Shown: piece by piece, positions 1 to 7,421 of the stretch
Layout: every line of letters starts with the position of its first letter
Position numbering within the stretch: the first letter of the stretch is position 1
Translations under genes and position numbers: made by a program
Origin: SCQX01 sp035720945
Lineage (GTDB): Bacteria; Pseudomonadota; Gammaproteobacteria; Burkholderiales; Burkholderiaceae_B
NCBI GenBank assembly: GCA_035720945.1
Contig: DASTNK010000090.1
Location: 1 to 27,266, forward strand
Direction of reading: 5' to 3'
Length of the DNA stretch: 27,266 nt
The notes under the pieces: model-generated
The model's input: only the letters and a program-made list of their open reading frames with translations
Told to the model about the DNA's origin: nothing
Databases searched by the model: none

Positions 1-328
1 GCAGCCAAACCTCGCGCCCGTCTTTGGCAATGCGCTTGTAGCACCCGGCATCGTGCAAACCCTGCCCAAGTTTTTGCCAGAACGCGACGTAGGCGGGCGA
101 CGTTCGCTCCTGGGCATCGACGAAAAGCAAATGATGTTTCCCGACGATTTCCGGCAGAGAATACCCAACCGTGTCGAGAAAATTCTGGTTGGCCATCAGA
201 ATATGGCCTTGCAGATCGAACTCCACGACGGCCTGCACCCTGTGAATAGCCATCAGTTGCGCATGCAGATTCGCCCGCCGCATCCGCGCACCGCGCCCAA
301 GCAGGCCGCGCAAACGTAAAATCGCCAT
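1..328 (-). CDS. PAS-domain sensor protein, N-terminal fragment (runs off left edge)
   Basis: Reading the minus strand from an ATG at 328-326, preceded by a clear GGAGGT ribosome site, gives 109 residues with no stop before the window edge. After a basic N-terminus the protein reads as a PAS fold: AVVEFDLQGHILMANQNFL at about residues 33-51, then a GYSLPEIVGKHH segment (about 55-66), and near the edge RIAKDGREVWL. This is the PAS type found in front of methyl-accepting chemotaxis domains (Aer-like) and of GGDEF/EAL or histidine-kinase modules; such domains sense redox state or small ligands. The output domain lies outside the window, so the signalling class cannot be told. It is transcribed away from the neighbouring small gene. 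Confidence 0.8.
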   Translation of the reverse strand, partial: MAILRLRGLLGRGARMRRANLHAQLMAIHRVQAVVEFDLQGHILMANQNFLDTVGYSLPEIVGKHHLLFVDAQERTSPAYVAFWQKLGQGLHDAGCYKRIAKDGREVWL

Positions 329-442
329 TCTCACCTCCCCCACCAAGTACAAAGGAATGCGGATAGCGGGGGGAGTGGACGCTCATCCCGCGCCTTTGAT
401 CCAACCACCCCTTCCGCCCCCACCATTACGGCACTTGGCGGG

Positions 443-718
443 ATGGCTTTAGCATCATTTTCGGATCACGGAGGAAAGCGGATCAAGGCGTGGTACAACA
501 CCACCATGAACACTTGGTACATACTGCCCAATGGCAATATCCGACACATCGACGGACTGGAGCTGCAGCCCGAGAAAGACTGGTTCCCGACCGAGGCCAG
601 CATGGCCGCCTTCACCGACGCGCAACGCGCGGCGGGGAAATCCGATGCCGAAATCATCCGGATGATGATGGGGCTGGCTATCGACTGCGAAGCGTGGGTC
701 GGGGAGAACCTGAGCTGA
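443..718 (+). CDS. small hypothetical protein
   Basis: I do not recognise the family. The frame has GC-rich third positions typical of real genes here from about 506 onward, encoding a soluble, mildly acidic protein rich in Trp and Met (MNTWYILPNGNIRHIDG near the start, a DAEIIRMMMGLAIDCEAW stretch near the end). No signal peptide, membrane segment or metal motif is seen. The start is doubtful. The ATG at 443 has only a weak ribosome site and is followed by AT-ending codons that look non-coding, while the next in-frame ATG at 506 gives a cleaner 70-residue protein but lacks a Shine-Dalgarno at normal spacing (a GGAGGAAA lies about 30 nt upstream). It stands alone between a divergent PAS gene and yajQ. 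Confidence 0.6.
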   Translation: MALASFSDHGGKRIKAWYNTTMNTWYILPNGNIRHIDGLELQPEKDWFPTEASMAAFTDAQRAAGKSDAEIIRMMMGLAIDCEAWVGENLS

Positions 719-733
719 TTGGCCAATCTCCCT

Positions 734-772
734 GAACAGACTGGCCTAGCCCACCGAACAGATAGACTGGCC
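734..772. repeat. short direct repeat upstream of yajQ
   Basis: GAACAGACTGGCC at 734-746 recurs as GAACAGATAGACTGGCC at 756-772, the same element with a 4-nt insertion. It lies in the 200-nt gap between the small hypothetical gene and yajQ. No function can be assigned; it could be a slippage product or a binding site. Confidence 0.4.
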
Positions 773-849
773 GGTTTCGTTTATGACGGCCATGCCCGTC
801 GATGATATTCCCCTCCGCAATCAGGCACCACGCCAAACGCTCCGGTCAC

Positions 850-855
850 TATAAT
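850..855 (+). promoter_or_regulatory. possible yajQ promoter -10 box
   Basis: A perfect TATAAT lies 67 nt before the yajQ start in an otherwise GC-rich gap. No good -35 hexamer is found 16-18 nt upstream, so the call rests on the -10 alone. Confidence 0.35.
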
Positions 856-921
856 TACTTGGCGATACCAACACAGGACGGGTGACGCGCCCGCCACAAT
901 CTATCCAGGAGATCATCCGCC

Positions 922-1404
922 ATGCCGTCTTTCGACGTCGTGTCCGAAGTGGACGCCCACGAACTCACCAACGCCGTCGACCAGGCGCGCCGCGAGCTGG
1001 CCACGCGCTTCGACTTCAAAGGCGCGGATGCGAAGTTCGAACTCGAAGGCTTCGTGGTGACACAATTCGCACCCAGCGCATTCCAGGCGAACCAGATGCT
1101 GGACATCCTGCGGGGGCGGCTGGTCGCGCGCGGGATTGATGTCCGCTGCATGGACGTCGCGGCCCCGTCCGAGAATCTGGCTGGGGTGCGCCAAAAAGTC
1201 ACCATCAAACAAGGTATCGAACAGGCCGTGTCGAAAAAGCTGATCGCGGCCATCAAAGGCGCGAAACTGAAGGTCGAAACCCAGATCAACGGCGACAAGC
1301 TGCGCGTGACCAGCAAAAAGCGTGACGATCTGCAAACGGCCATCGCCCTGTTGCGCAAGACCGACGTTGAACTTCCTCTGCAATTCAACAACTTCCGCGA
1401 CTGA
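922..1404 (+). CDS. yajQ: YajQ family nucleotide-binding protein
   Basis: A 160-residue protein matching the YajQ/UPF0234 family over its full length: it begins MPSFDVVSEVDAHEL, has the FDFKG segment near residue 32, the KLKVETQINGDKLRVTSKKR block near 115-135, and ends with PLQFNNFRD. Family members are cytosolic, have two interlocked ferredoxin-like folds, bind nucleic acid or nucleotides, and some bind cyclic di-GMP as transcriptional co-regulators (established for Xanthomonas and relatives, not shown here). The start is set by an AGGAGAT ribosome site 8-9 nt upstream. The gene is probably monocistronic: a hairpin resembling a terminator follows it. Confidence 0.95.
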   Translation: MPSFDVVSEVDAHELTNAVDQARRELATRFDFKGADAKFELEGFVVTQFAPSAFQANQMLDILRGRLVARGIDVRCMDVAAPSENLAGVRQKVTIKQGIEQAVSKKLIAAIKGAKLKVETQINGDKLRVTSKKRDDLQTAIALLRKTDVELPLQFNNFRD

Positions 1405-1429
1405 CACCCGCAATCCAAGCCATGGCGGC

Positions 1430-1456
1430 AAAACCCATGCCCAAGGCACGGGTTTT
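1430..1456. terminator. probable intrinsic terminator after yajQ
   Basis: AAAACCC (1430-1436) pairs with GGGTTTT (1450-1456), and inside it TGCC (1438-1441) pairs with GGCA (1445-1448) around a 3-nt loop, with one A/C mismatch between the stems. The T run is part of the descending arm, as in bidirectional terminators. Confidence 0.6.
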
Positions 1457-1488
1457 GCGCGCCCGCAACGGTCCCAGAAATTTTAAGC

Positions 1489-1515
1489 TTGCATTCAGCT
1501 TATCTGGCCGATAAT
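1489..1515 (+). promoter_or_regulatory. possible promoter of the dlt locus
   Basis: TTGCAT (1489-1494) and GATAAT (1510-1515) are separated by 15 nt, shorter than ideal. It lies between the yajQ terminator and dltC in an AT-richer stretch, the expected place for the operon promoter. Confidence 0.3.
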
Positions 1516-1577
1516 TCGTCGCCGCGTTTTTCCCATATTTTTGCGTTCGGCTCTGGCCGAAAGCGTAGAGTTCCCCC

Positions 1578-1814
1578 ATGCAGGTCGCAGACAACCTGGA
1601 AGCAGAAATCCTCGCCATCGTCGAATCGGTCATTCTCAAACCCGTCGCCGCCGACGCATCGCTGGTGAAGTCGGGACTGGTGGACTCCATGGCGGCCGTC
1701 GACATCACACTGGCGATTGAGGACAAGTACGGCTGTGCCATTCCGGCGCCGGAAATCGCCGAAATCATGGAGACGGTGCAAAGCATCCGCGGGTATGTGG
1801 CGGCGCATACTTGA
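1578..1814 (+). CDS. dltC: D-alanyl carrier protein DltC (acyl carrier protein)
   Basis: A 78-residue acidic four-helix carrier protein. The phosphopantetheine attachment site is SGLVDSM, with the serine at residue 37, followed by an acidic helix II (DITLAIEDKYG) typical of carriers. The DSM motif rather than DSL and the short length fit DltC-type carriers. Its role by family: it is loaded with an aminoacyl group (D-alanine in characterised systems) by DltA as a thioester on the pantetheine arm and hands it to the membrane acyltransferase DltB. It is the first gene of a five-gene cluster, and its 3' end overlaps dltD by 20 nt, implying coupled translation. No strong ribosome site is seen before its ATG. 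It is called DltC rather than a generic carrier because dltD, dltB and dltA follow. Confidence 0.88.
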   Translation: MQVADNLEAEILAIVESVILKPVAADASLVKSGLVDSMAAVDITLAIEDKYGCAIPAPEIAEIMETVQSIRGYVAAHT

Positions 1815-2979
1815 CACAGGCTTATCCCGGCACCTGCTCGCCGCACTGACCGCTGTTGGCATCGCTCTGCTGGCCTATTTCGGCCTCAATCCCTATCTGA
1901 CCCGTGCCGCGCACCCCCGGGCCACCGACGGCCTGAAGATCCAGGCGGGGGTCTATCTGCCCAACATGGGCGATAACTGGAACGAGCAAGAGGTCAATTT
2001 CGCCCGCATGCGACAGGCGCTGGCCGATGGCACCCTGGTCGTCATGGGGTCGTCGGAATTGTCCAGCCACGACCTTCGGTTCGTGCCGTACCGTTTTTTC
2101 CCGGCCGAGCTGGGCGTGCCCACCTTGGCCTACGGACATGCCAAGCTGCAGACGTACGGCATTTTCCGCGTGCTGCAGTCCCTGTCGGCGGGCTTCACAC
2201 CCAAAACCAAGCTGGTCATCATGTTGTCGCCCGCCTGGTTCGCCGACGAAGGTGACATGCCATCCAGCGCGTTCGCGGAGCACATTTCGGGCCCCGTGCT
2301 GGATAGCCTGTGGGGTCAGCCGGCAGCCCGCGAAGGCTTGATCCACTGGGCACGCACCCATGAAACCCTCGGCATACTCGGGTTGCTGGCGCAGGCCAAG
2401 TTGGCGGCATTCCGGGACAAACTGCAGATGTGGCTCACCGGTCGCCCCATCGCCAGCGGCCCGGCCTATGTTCAAGCGCCCGCCGCCCTCGCCGCCACTC
2501 GCGACGCCAGCTTCCCCGTGCCCGGCGCCCTGCCCCAGGCCGACTGGCCCCGCCTGTTGAGCGACGCGCGTCTCAAGGATCAGAAGCTGTGTGGCGCCAA
2601 CCGGTACCTCGTGTGCGATCACTATTATCAAAAACACATATCGCGGGTGCCCGACCCCGCCCACCAGGAATTCGCCCACGGCAATCCTCTGATGGCCCCG
2701 GAGTATGCCGACCTGTCGCGCCTCATGGCGTATCTGGCTGAAAAGAAAGTACACGCCTTGTTCATCATGCAACCCTTGAACACCAAACTGGTGCTGGATA
2801 CAAAGAAGTTCGTACCCACCGTTCGCAGCGTGATGGCGATGTGCCGACGCTACCACATGTCCTGCGTGAACATGTATCCGCTACATCAGGCGCCCGGCAT
2901 CTTCAAAGACGACATGCACTTGGCGGCGCTGGGATGGGCATTGGCCGACGAAGCCATAGACCGACACTTCGCACAATGA
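1795..2979 (+). CDS. dltD: DltD-like SGNH-family D-alanyl transfer protein
   Basis: The 394-residue product has one N-terminal membrane helix (about residues 12-30) and a large extracytoplasmic domain. The DltD hallmark GSSEL (residues 85-89), holding the nucleophile serine, is present, and the C-terminal DDMH (372-375) supplies the Asp and His of an SGNH-type catalytic set. In Firmicutes DltD takes the D-alanyl group exported by DltB and places it on teichoic acid. A Gram-negative acceptor would have to be an outer-membrane or periplasmic molecule, as reported for the Bordetella dra locus. The start chosen is the ATG at 1795, which overlaps the dltC stop and precedes the anchor helix; an earlier start at 1717 would only add a basic out-of-frame translation of dltC. 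Its stop overlaps the next start as ATGA. Confidence 0.87.
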   Translation: MWRRILDTGLSRHLLAALTAVGIALLAYFGLNPYLTRAAHPRATDGLKIQAGVYLPNMGDNWNEQEVNFARMRQALADGTLVVMGSSELSSHDLRFVPYRFFPAELGVPTLAYGHAKLQTYGIFRVLQSLSAGFTPKTKLVIMLSPAWFADEGDMPSSAFAEHISGPVLDSLWGQPAAREGLIHWARTHETLGILGLLAQAKLAAFRDKLQMWLTGRPIASGPAYVQAPAALAATRDASFPVPGALPQADWPRLLSDARLKDQKLCGANRYLVCDHYYQKHISRVPDPAHQEFAHGNPLMAPEYADLSRLMAYLAEKKVHALFIMQPLNTKLVLDTKKFVPTVRSVMAMCRRYHMSCVNMYPLHQAPGIFKDDMHLAALGWALADEAIDRHFAQ

Positions 2980-3101
2980 AACGCTACCTTCTGCTTGTCT
3001 GCCTGTATCTGGGCCTGATCGCCGTGTGTCTGCTTCAGGCGCGCGCGCCGTCCGATCTGGGCGGGCCGATCAAGGTCGAATACCAGTACCAGCAGTTCTG
3101 A
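2976..3101 (+). CDS. dltX: DltX-like membrane micropeptide
   Basis: A 41-residue ORF starting at an ATGA overlap with the dltD stop. It has a two-residue basic start (MKR), one hydrophobic helix (about residues 4-22), a short polar tail, and ends exactly at the C-terminus with VEYQYQQF. Firmicute DltX proteins are also tiny single-helix proteins with a C-terminal aromatic-x-Tyr-x-x-Phe motif whose Tyr is proposed to carry the acyl group between DltB and DltD. The terminal Y-x-Y-x-x-F here matches that pattern, although the rest of the sequence does not visibly match. Its position between dltD and dltB differs from the usual dltX-A-B-C-D order. Function is inferred from size, topology, motif and context. 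Confidence 0.75.
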   Translation: MKRYLLLVCLYLGLIAVCLLQARAPSDLGGPIKVEYQYQQF

Positions 3102-3121
3102 CAAAGCGGATCTCCCATCTC

Positions 3122-4249
3122 ATGGAACTGTTCGCGAGCTTCGATTTCTTCCAATACGCGCTACTGGCTGGCCTGGGCGTGTCGCTCACCAGCCGCGCTG
3201 TGGCCTGGACCCGGTTGCCACTGCGCTACGTGCTGGCCTGCCTGGGCCTGCTGACGGCGGCGCTGGTTTTCCAGAACCGGCCCTTGCAGCCATTGATCGT
3301 GTTCGCCGTACAAGCCGTGGCGCTGTGCCTGTGCCGCCGCAAGATCATCCCCACGCGGGCCGCCGTGGTGCTCACCATGCTGCCGCTGCTTCTGGTCAAG
3401 ACACATGCCGTGGGCATGCTGGGTATGCTCGGACTGTCATTCATGACATTCCGTGCGGTGGACGTGTTGCTGTTCGCCCACGACAACGAACGCATCCATC
3501 CCCTCGACTACGTCACATACTTGTTTTTCCCGCTCACGCTGCTCGCCGGACCCATGTACCGCTGGCGCAACTTCCAGACCGACCTGAATCATGGCTATGC
3601 CCAGGTCGACATGAGCCACTGGCGCGAGGGTTTCGAGTACTTGTTGCTGGGCCTGACCCAGAAATTCGCCATCGCGCATCTGGTCTGGATCGCCGGGTTG
3701 GCGCAGGTGGCCCCCAACGACTACAGCTTGCGGGGCGTGGTGCTGAACACCGTGCTCTACAGCGTCTACCTGTATTTCGACTTCGCCGGCTACTCGAACA
3801 TGGCGGTGGGTCTGGGCAGAATGTTCGGCGTCAACCTGCCGGCGAATTTCAACAACCCCGTCCTGGCCAGAAATCCACAGGATTTCTGGCGACGCTGGCA
3901 TATCAGCCTGTCGGAGTGGCTGCGCGACGTGGTCTTCATGCCCATATACAAGGCATTGTCCAGGAACACGTACTTCTCGCGGCACCGTTTCGCCGCCCAG
4001 AACATCGGCATCTTCGCCACGCTGTTCTGCATGGGCATATGGAACGGCCTGCAATGGCACTATATCGTCAGCGGCATCATGTTCGGCACTTACTCGGTGA
4101 TCCATAACCGGCTGCTGCTGGCCGCGCGCGAGCATCCGCCGCTGCAGCGATGGCTGTCAACACGGACCGCGCGCCTGTTGGGCCGGTTTCTCACGCTGGC
4201 CTCGGCGATGCTGGCTCTGTACGTGTTCAGTGGCCGCAGCCCGGTTTAG
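3122..4249 (+). CDS. dltB: DltB-like MBOAT membrane acyltransferase
   Basis: A 375-residue polytopic membrane protein of the MBOAT family. Visible family landmarks are the conserved FWRRWHISLSEWLRD block (about residues 255-269) and the catalytic-type histidine at about 313 in WNGLQWH, followed by a hydrophobic helix. It probably passes the acyl group from the DltC thioester across the inner membrane to DltX/DltD. The ATG at 3122 was chosen because the upstream extension to 3026 runs through the small dltX-like gene in another frame and has no membrane character; the ribosome site is weak. It is slightly shorter than Firmicute DltB. A gap of 94 nt separates it from dltA, the only real gap inside the cluster. 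Confidence 0.9.
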   Translation: MELFASFDFFQYALLAGLGVSLTSRAVAWTRLPLRYVLACLGLLTAALVFQNRPLQPLIVFAVQAVALCLCRRKIIPTRAAVVLTMLPLLLVKTHAVGMLGMLGLSFMTFRAVDVLLFAHDNERIHPLDYVTYLFFPLTLLAGPMYRWRNFQTDLNHGYAQVDMSHWREGFEYLLLGLTQKFAIAHLVWIAGLAQVAPNDYSLRGVVLNTVLYSVYLYFDFAGYSNMAVGLGRMFGVNLPANFNNPVLARNPQDFWRRWHISLSEWLRDVVFMPIYKALSRNTYFSRHRFAAQNIGIFATLFCMGIWNGLQWHYIVSGIMFGTYSVIHNRLLLAAREHPPLQRWLSTRTARLLGRFLTLASAMLALYVFSGRSPV

Positions 4250-4343
4250 TGCCGTGGATCATGAATATGATGTCATGGGTATACACGCAGGGTAGCCCGC
4301 CAAGTCGACAGTAAGCACCAAGGCAAACCACAAGGATTTCGTC

Positions 4344-5795
4344 ATGCACCTCGATCTGCGCACAATGCGATTCGCCGACACCGACCTGGACCAAGATCGG
4401 CAGGCGGTGGTCGGCTGCGATCGGAGCCTGAGCTGGCAAACCTTGAAGGAAGAGGCACAGCGATGGCTGGGACGCGCCATCGAACTGGGCGCGCGGCCCG
4501 ATGTGCCCATCGTGCTGTCAGGCCACAAGCAGGCGGCTTTCTTCACCGCCATGACGGCCTGCCTGATATTGGGAGCGCCGTTCGTGCCGGTGGACAGCAT
4601 TTATCCGGACGAGCGTCGCCAGCGCATCGCCGAACTCGTCGGCGCGGCGCTGCACTACCGGGCCGACACCGACACCTTCGAACCCACCGGGCAAGCCGCC
4701 TCCCCGCTCGAGGAAAAAGGGCTGGCCTACGTGCTGTTCACGTCGGGCAGCACGGGTGAACCCAAGGGCGTGCAGATCGGCCGCGAAAGCGTTCAATTGC
4801 TTTCACAATGGATGCGGACACGTTTCGGGCTGGGCGAAGCCCCGGTCTTCATGAACCAGGCGCCATTCAGTTTCGATCTGTCGATGTTCGAAGTGTTCGG
4901 CACGCTCGGCAGCGGCGGAACCTGCGTGCTGAATGCGCGCGAGCTGATCCAGGACGGCCCGGCCTTCCTTCAGCGGCTTGCGCGGGAGCGCATCACCTGC
5001 TGGGTGTCGACGCCATCATTCGCGCACCAGCAACTGCTGAACAAGACCTTTTCAGGCACCGATCTGCCCACAGTGAACACATTCCTGTTCTGTGGCGAAG
5101 TGTTGCCTCATGCGCTGTGCGTCCGGCTGAGGCAACGCTTCCCGCAGGCCCGCATCCTCAACACCTACGGCCCCACGGAAGCCACGGTCGCCACCACGCT
5201 CATTGAAGTCGACCAGGCCGTGTTGGACGCGCACAAGGTGTTGCCGGTCGGTTACGCCAAGCCGGAGTGCCTGATTGAAATCCACGACGGCGAGATCTGC
5301 GTCGTCGGCGATCACGTCATGCGTGGCTATCTGAACCAACCCGACCTGAACCAGGCCAGAATGTTCCGTCACACGGATGGACGACGCGGCCTGCGCACCG
5401 GCGATCTCGGCCATCTGGATGCCGACGGCCTGCTGTGGTGCCAAGGTCGGCGGGACGATCAGGTCAAGCTCAATGGCTACCGCATAGAATTGCCCGAGAT
5501 CGCGTTGGCCCTTCAGTCGCTCGACGAGGTGAAGAACGCTGTTTGCCTGGCGCTGCGGCGCCCGGACAACAGCGTGGCGAGGCTGGTGGGTTTCGTGGAA
5601 TTGACGGAACACGGCCGGCCTTCCGGCGCGATCGAGTGGGCGCCCTATCCGGCAACCAATTGGAAACCCCCACTGGAACGACGCCTGCCACCGTATATGC
5701 TGCCGTCGGAAATCATGGTGGTGGATGCGTTCCCGATGTCGGTCAACCAGAAGATCGACGGCAAGGCGCTGTTGGAAACATATCTGGGAAAATAG
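4344..5795 (+). CDS. dltA: D-alanine--carrier protein ligase DltA
   Basis: A 483-residue adenylation-domain enzyme. Motifs in order: the phosphate loop LFTSGSTGEPKG (about residues 131-142), NTYGPTEATVATT (A5), RTGDLGHLDADG (A7), and GRRDDQVKLNGYRIEL (A8), with the C-terminal catalytic lysine in NQKIDGK (about residue 474). The length and the lack of any condensation or carrier domain fit stand-alone DltA, which activates D-alanine with ATP and loads DltC in the cytosol. A clear AAGGAT ribosome site precedes the ATG. It is the last gene of the cluster, opposite to the Firmicute order where dltA leads. Substrate specificity cannot be read with certainty; another small amino acid is possible. 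Confidence 0.9.
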   Translation: MHLDLRTMRFADTDLDQDRQAVVGCDRSLSWQTLKEEAQRWLGRAIELGARPDVPIVLSGHKQAAFFTAMTACLILGAPFVPVDSIYPDERRQRIAELVGAALHYRADTDTFEPTGQAASPLEEKGLAYVLFTSGSTGEPKGVQIGRESVQLLSQWMRTRFGLGEAPVFMNQAPFSFDLSMFEVFGTLGSGGTCVLNARELIQDGPAFLQRLARERITCWVSTPSFAHQQLLNKTFSGTDLPTVNTFLFCGEVLPHALCVRLRQRFPQARILNTYGPTEATVATTLIEVDQAVLDAHKVLPVGYAKPECLIEIHDGEICVVGDHVMRGYLNQPDLNQARMFRHTDGRRGLRTGDLGHLDADGLLWCQGRRDDQVKLNGYRIELPEIALALQSLDEVKNAVCLALRRPDNSVARLVGFVELTEHGRPSGAIEWAPYPATNWKPPLERRLPPYMLPSEIMVVDAFPMSVNQKIDGKALLETYLGK

Positions 5796-5889
5796 GAAAC
5801 ATGCCTGGAGAAACAGGCGGCCATGGCGCGAGCCAGCCGCCCTGGATGCGCTTGCCTGCCCAGGTTGGACGTGGGTTGGTGCCAAGCCG

Positions 5890-6960
5890 TCAGAACAACG
5901 CCAACTGGGCGCTTCCCCGCGTTGGTCGACGGAAATGCGACACATCCAGCGCAACGCGCCGCTGAGTCAATCCGGCTTTCTGACACGCTTTTCGAAACCG
6001 CTGCTCGATCAGGCCGGCCACCACCCCGGCGCCACGCATCCGGGTCTGGAAATTCGCATCGTATACCTTCCCGCCACGCGTCTGCCGCACGAGGTTCATG
6101 ACATGCGCCTGTTTCAGCGGATGATGCGCCGCCAGCCATTCCTGGAACAACCCGGCGATCTCCATTGGCAGCCGCAACAGCACATAGTGCGCGCTTCGCG
6201 CGCCCTCGGCCTTGGCGCGGAAAATGATGTTTTCAAGATCATGGTCATTCAGCGAGGGAATGACAGGCGCGACGATCACACCGGTGGGGATGCCTGCGTC
6301 GGACAGCGTGCGCACGGCATCGAGCCGCGCCCCCGGCGTGCTGGCGCGTGGTTCAAGCGTTCGGGCGATGTGCCGGTCGAGCGTGCCCACAGACACGTGA
6401 ACACAGACCAGATTCCGGGCGGCCATGCGGGCGAGTAGATCAAGGTCTTGAGTGACCGACGCGGACTTCGTGGTGATGGCGACGGGGTGGTTGAACTCAT
6501 CGAGCACATCCAGGATAGATGCCGTGATGCGAAGCCGCCGTTCAACGGGTTGATACGGATCGGTGTTGGCCCCCAGCGCGATCAAGCGGGGTACGTACGA
6601 CGGGTTGGACAAAGTCTTGCGCAACACGTCGGCCGCATTGTGTTTGGCATACAGCCGGGTTTCGAAATCCAGCCCCGGGGAATGGCCAAGATAGGCGTGC
6701 GACGGGCGCGCATAACAATAGACGCAGCCATGCTCGCAACCCCGATACGGGTTGATGGACTGATCGAAATACAGATCGGGCGAATCGTTGCGCGAGATGA
6801 TGGAGCGGGCGGTTTCGTGGGTGACGGTCGTGGCCGGTCTGGATTCTTCGGGCCTGTTTTCATTCACCCAGCCGTCGTCGAACGTTTCCCGCTGGAGCAT
6901 GTCAAAGCGCGAAACGTCGTTCGACAAGCTACCCCGACCCTTGATTGGCGCGTTGTGCAT
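5890..6960 (-). CDS. PA0069-family radical SAM protein
   Basis: A 356-residue protein with the cluster-binding motif C-x3-C-x2-C (Cys75, Cys79, Cys82 in RGCEHGCVYCYARP), preceded by SINPYRGCEHG, the hallmark of the SplB-related PA0069 family. Later segments (GANTDPYQPVERR, ITTKSA, VSVGTLD, VIPSLND) are the usual radical-SAM barrel strands. Such proteins bind a 4Fe-4S cluster and S-adenosylmethionine; the reaction of this family is not established, though similarity to spore photoproduct lyase suggests nucleic-acid chemistry. The start is supported by an AAGGGA ribosome site. A LexA box ends 18 nt upstream of the ATG, so the gene is probably induced by DNA damage. It is convergent with the dlt locus. 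Confidence 0.9.
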   Translation of the reverse strand: MHNAPIKGRGSLSNDVSRFDMLQRETFDDGWVNENRPEESRPATTVTHETARSIISRNDSPDLYFDQSINPYRGCEHGCVYCYARPSHAYLGHSPGLDFETRLYAKHNAADVLRKTLSNPSYVPRLIALGANTDPYQPVERRLRITASILDVLDEFNHPVAITTKSASVTQDLDLLARMAARNLVCVHVSVGTLDRHIARTLEPRASTPGARLDAVRTLSDAGIPTGVIVAPVIPSLNDHDLENIIFRAKAEGARSAHYVLLRLPMEIAGLFQEWLAAHHPLKQAHVMNLVRQTRGGKVYDANFQTRMRGAGVVAGLIEQRFRKACQKAGLTQRRVALDVSHFRRPTRGSAQLALF

Positions 6961-6978
6961 GGTGGAATCCCTTTTTTA

Positions 6979-6998
6979 TACTGTACATAATAACAGTA
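6979..6998 (-). promoter_or_regulatory. LexA (SOS) operator
   Basis: TACTGTACATAATAACAGTA contains CTGT-N8-ACAG (6981-6996) with the flanking TA on both sides, the beta/gammaproteobacterial LexA consensus, and an AT-rich core. It sits 18 nt from the start codon of the minus-strand radical SAM gene and overlaps its promoter region; a TATAAA follows directly on the minus strand. The plus-strand lipoprotein gene starts about 100 nt away and could also feel it. Confidence 0.85.
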
Positions 6999-7101
6999 TT
7001 GTGAGTCTGTCTATCGATGCGACGACACGACAGGCGTCACACCAGACTGGAACACTTAACCACCGCCCGGCGCCGTCCTATCCGCTTACCAGGAGAACAA
7101 A

Positions 7102-7323
7102 ATGACGATTGGATCCACATTGCGCGCGGTGGCGCTGGCCGGTGCCTGCGCCTCGATGTTATCGGCCTGTGTCGTCGAGCCCGTGCGGCCGCCCCGCCCG
7201 GCGCCAGTCATGGAAATCATCCCTCCCCCTCCCGCCGCCGGCTACCACTGGGTCACGGGGCACTACCGCTGGCGGCGCAACCATTGGAAATGGGTGCCGG
7301 GTCATTGGAAATACATGAGATGA
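7102..7323 (+). CDS. small YxW-repeat lipoprotein
   Basis: A 73-residue protein with a type II signal peptide: basic start, hydrophobic stretch, and lipobox LSAC with Cys23. A Pro-rich linker follows, then a Trp/Tyr/His-rich tail (YHWVTGHYRWRRNHWKWV) like the YXWGXW repeat proteins widespread in Proteobacteria. It is probably anchored in the outer membrane with a short periplasmic or surface tail; function unknown. An AGGAG ribosome site sits 6-7 nt before the ATG. It diverges from the SOS-type radical SAM gene and precedes a second lipoprotein gene by 98 nt. Confidence 0.85.
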   Translation: MTIGSTLRAVALAGACASMLSACVVEPVRPPRPAPVMEIIPPPPAAGYHWVTGHYRWRRNHWKWVPGHWKYMR

Positions 7324-7421
7324 CGCAACTCTGACACCACTTTCACGCTTGGTTACGTTATTATCATGGGCGTCACGCCGCGTACGGCGCGACGCCAATC
7401 AAGGAAGAGGAACACTGTTCG

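Noticed and set aside
490..735. GTG-started alternative frame over the small hypothetical gene
   Set aside because: Although GGAGGAAA lies upstream, the product is His/Arg-rich and its codon pattern is that of a shifted shadow of the better frame.
1822..2856. Long antisense open frame opposite dltD (344 codons)
   Set aside because: It mirrors a GC-rich coding frame, gives a His/Gln/Gly-rich product without family features, and dltD has clear catalytic motifs.
4260..4290. Inverted repeat CATGA/TCATG between dltB and dltA as an internal operator
   Set aside because: The stem is 5 bp with an 8-nt spacer and no promoter hexamers at sensible spacing were found.
5803..5818. GCCTG/CAGGC hairpin after dltA as terminator
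   Set aside because: Only 5 bp with no T run; GC-rich DNA gives such stems by chance.
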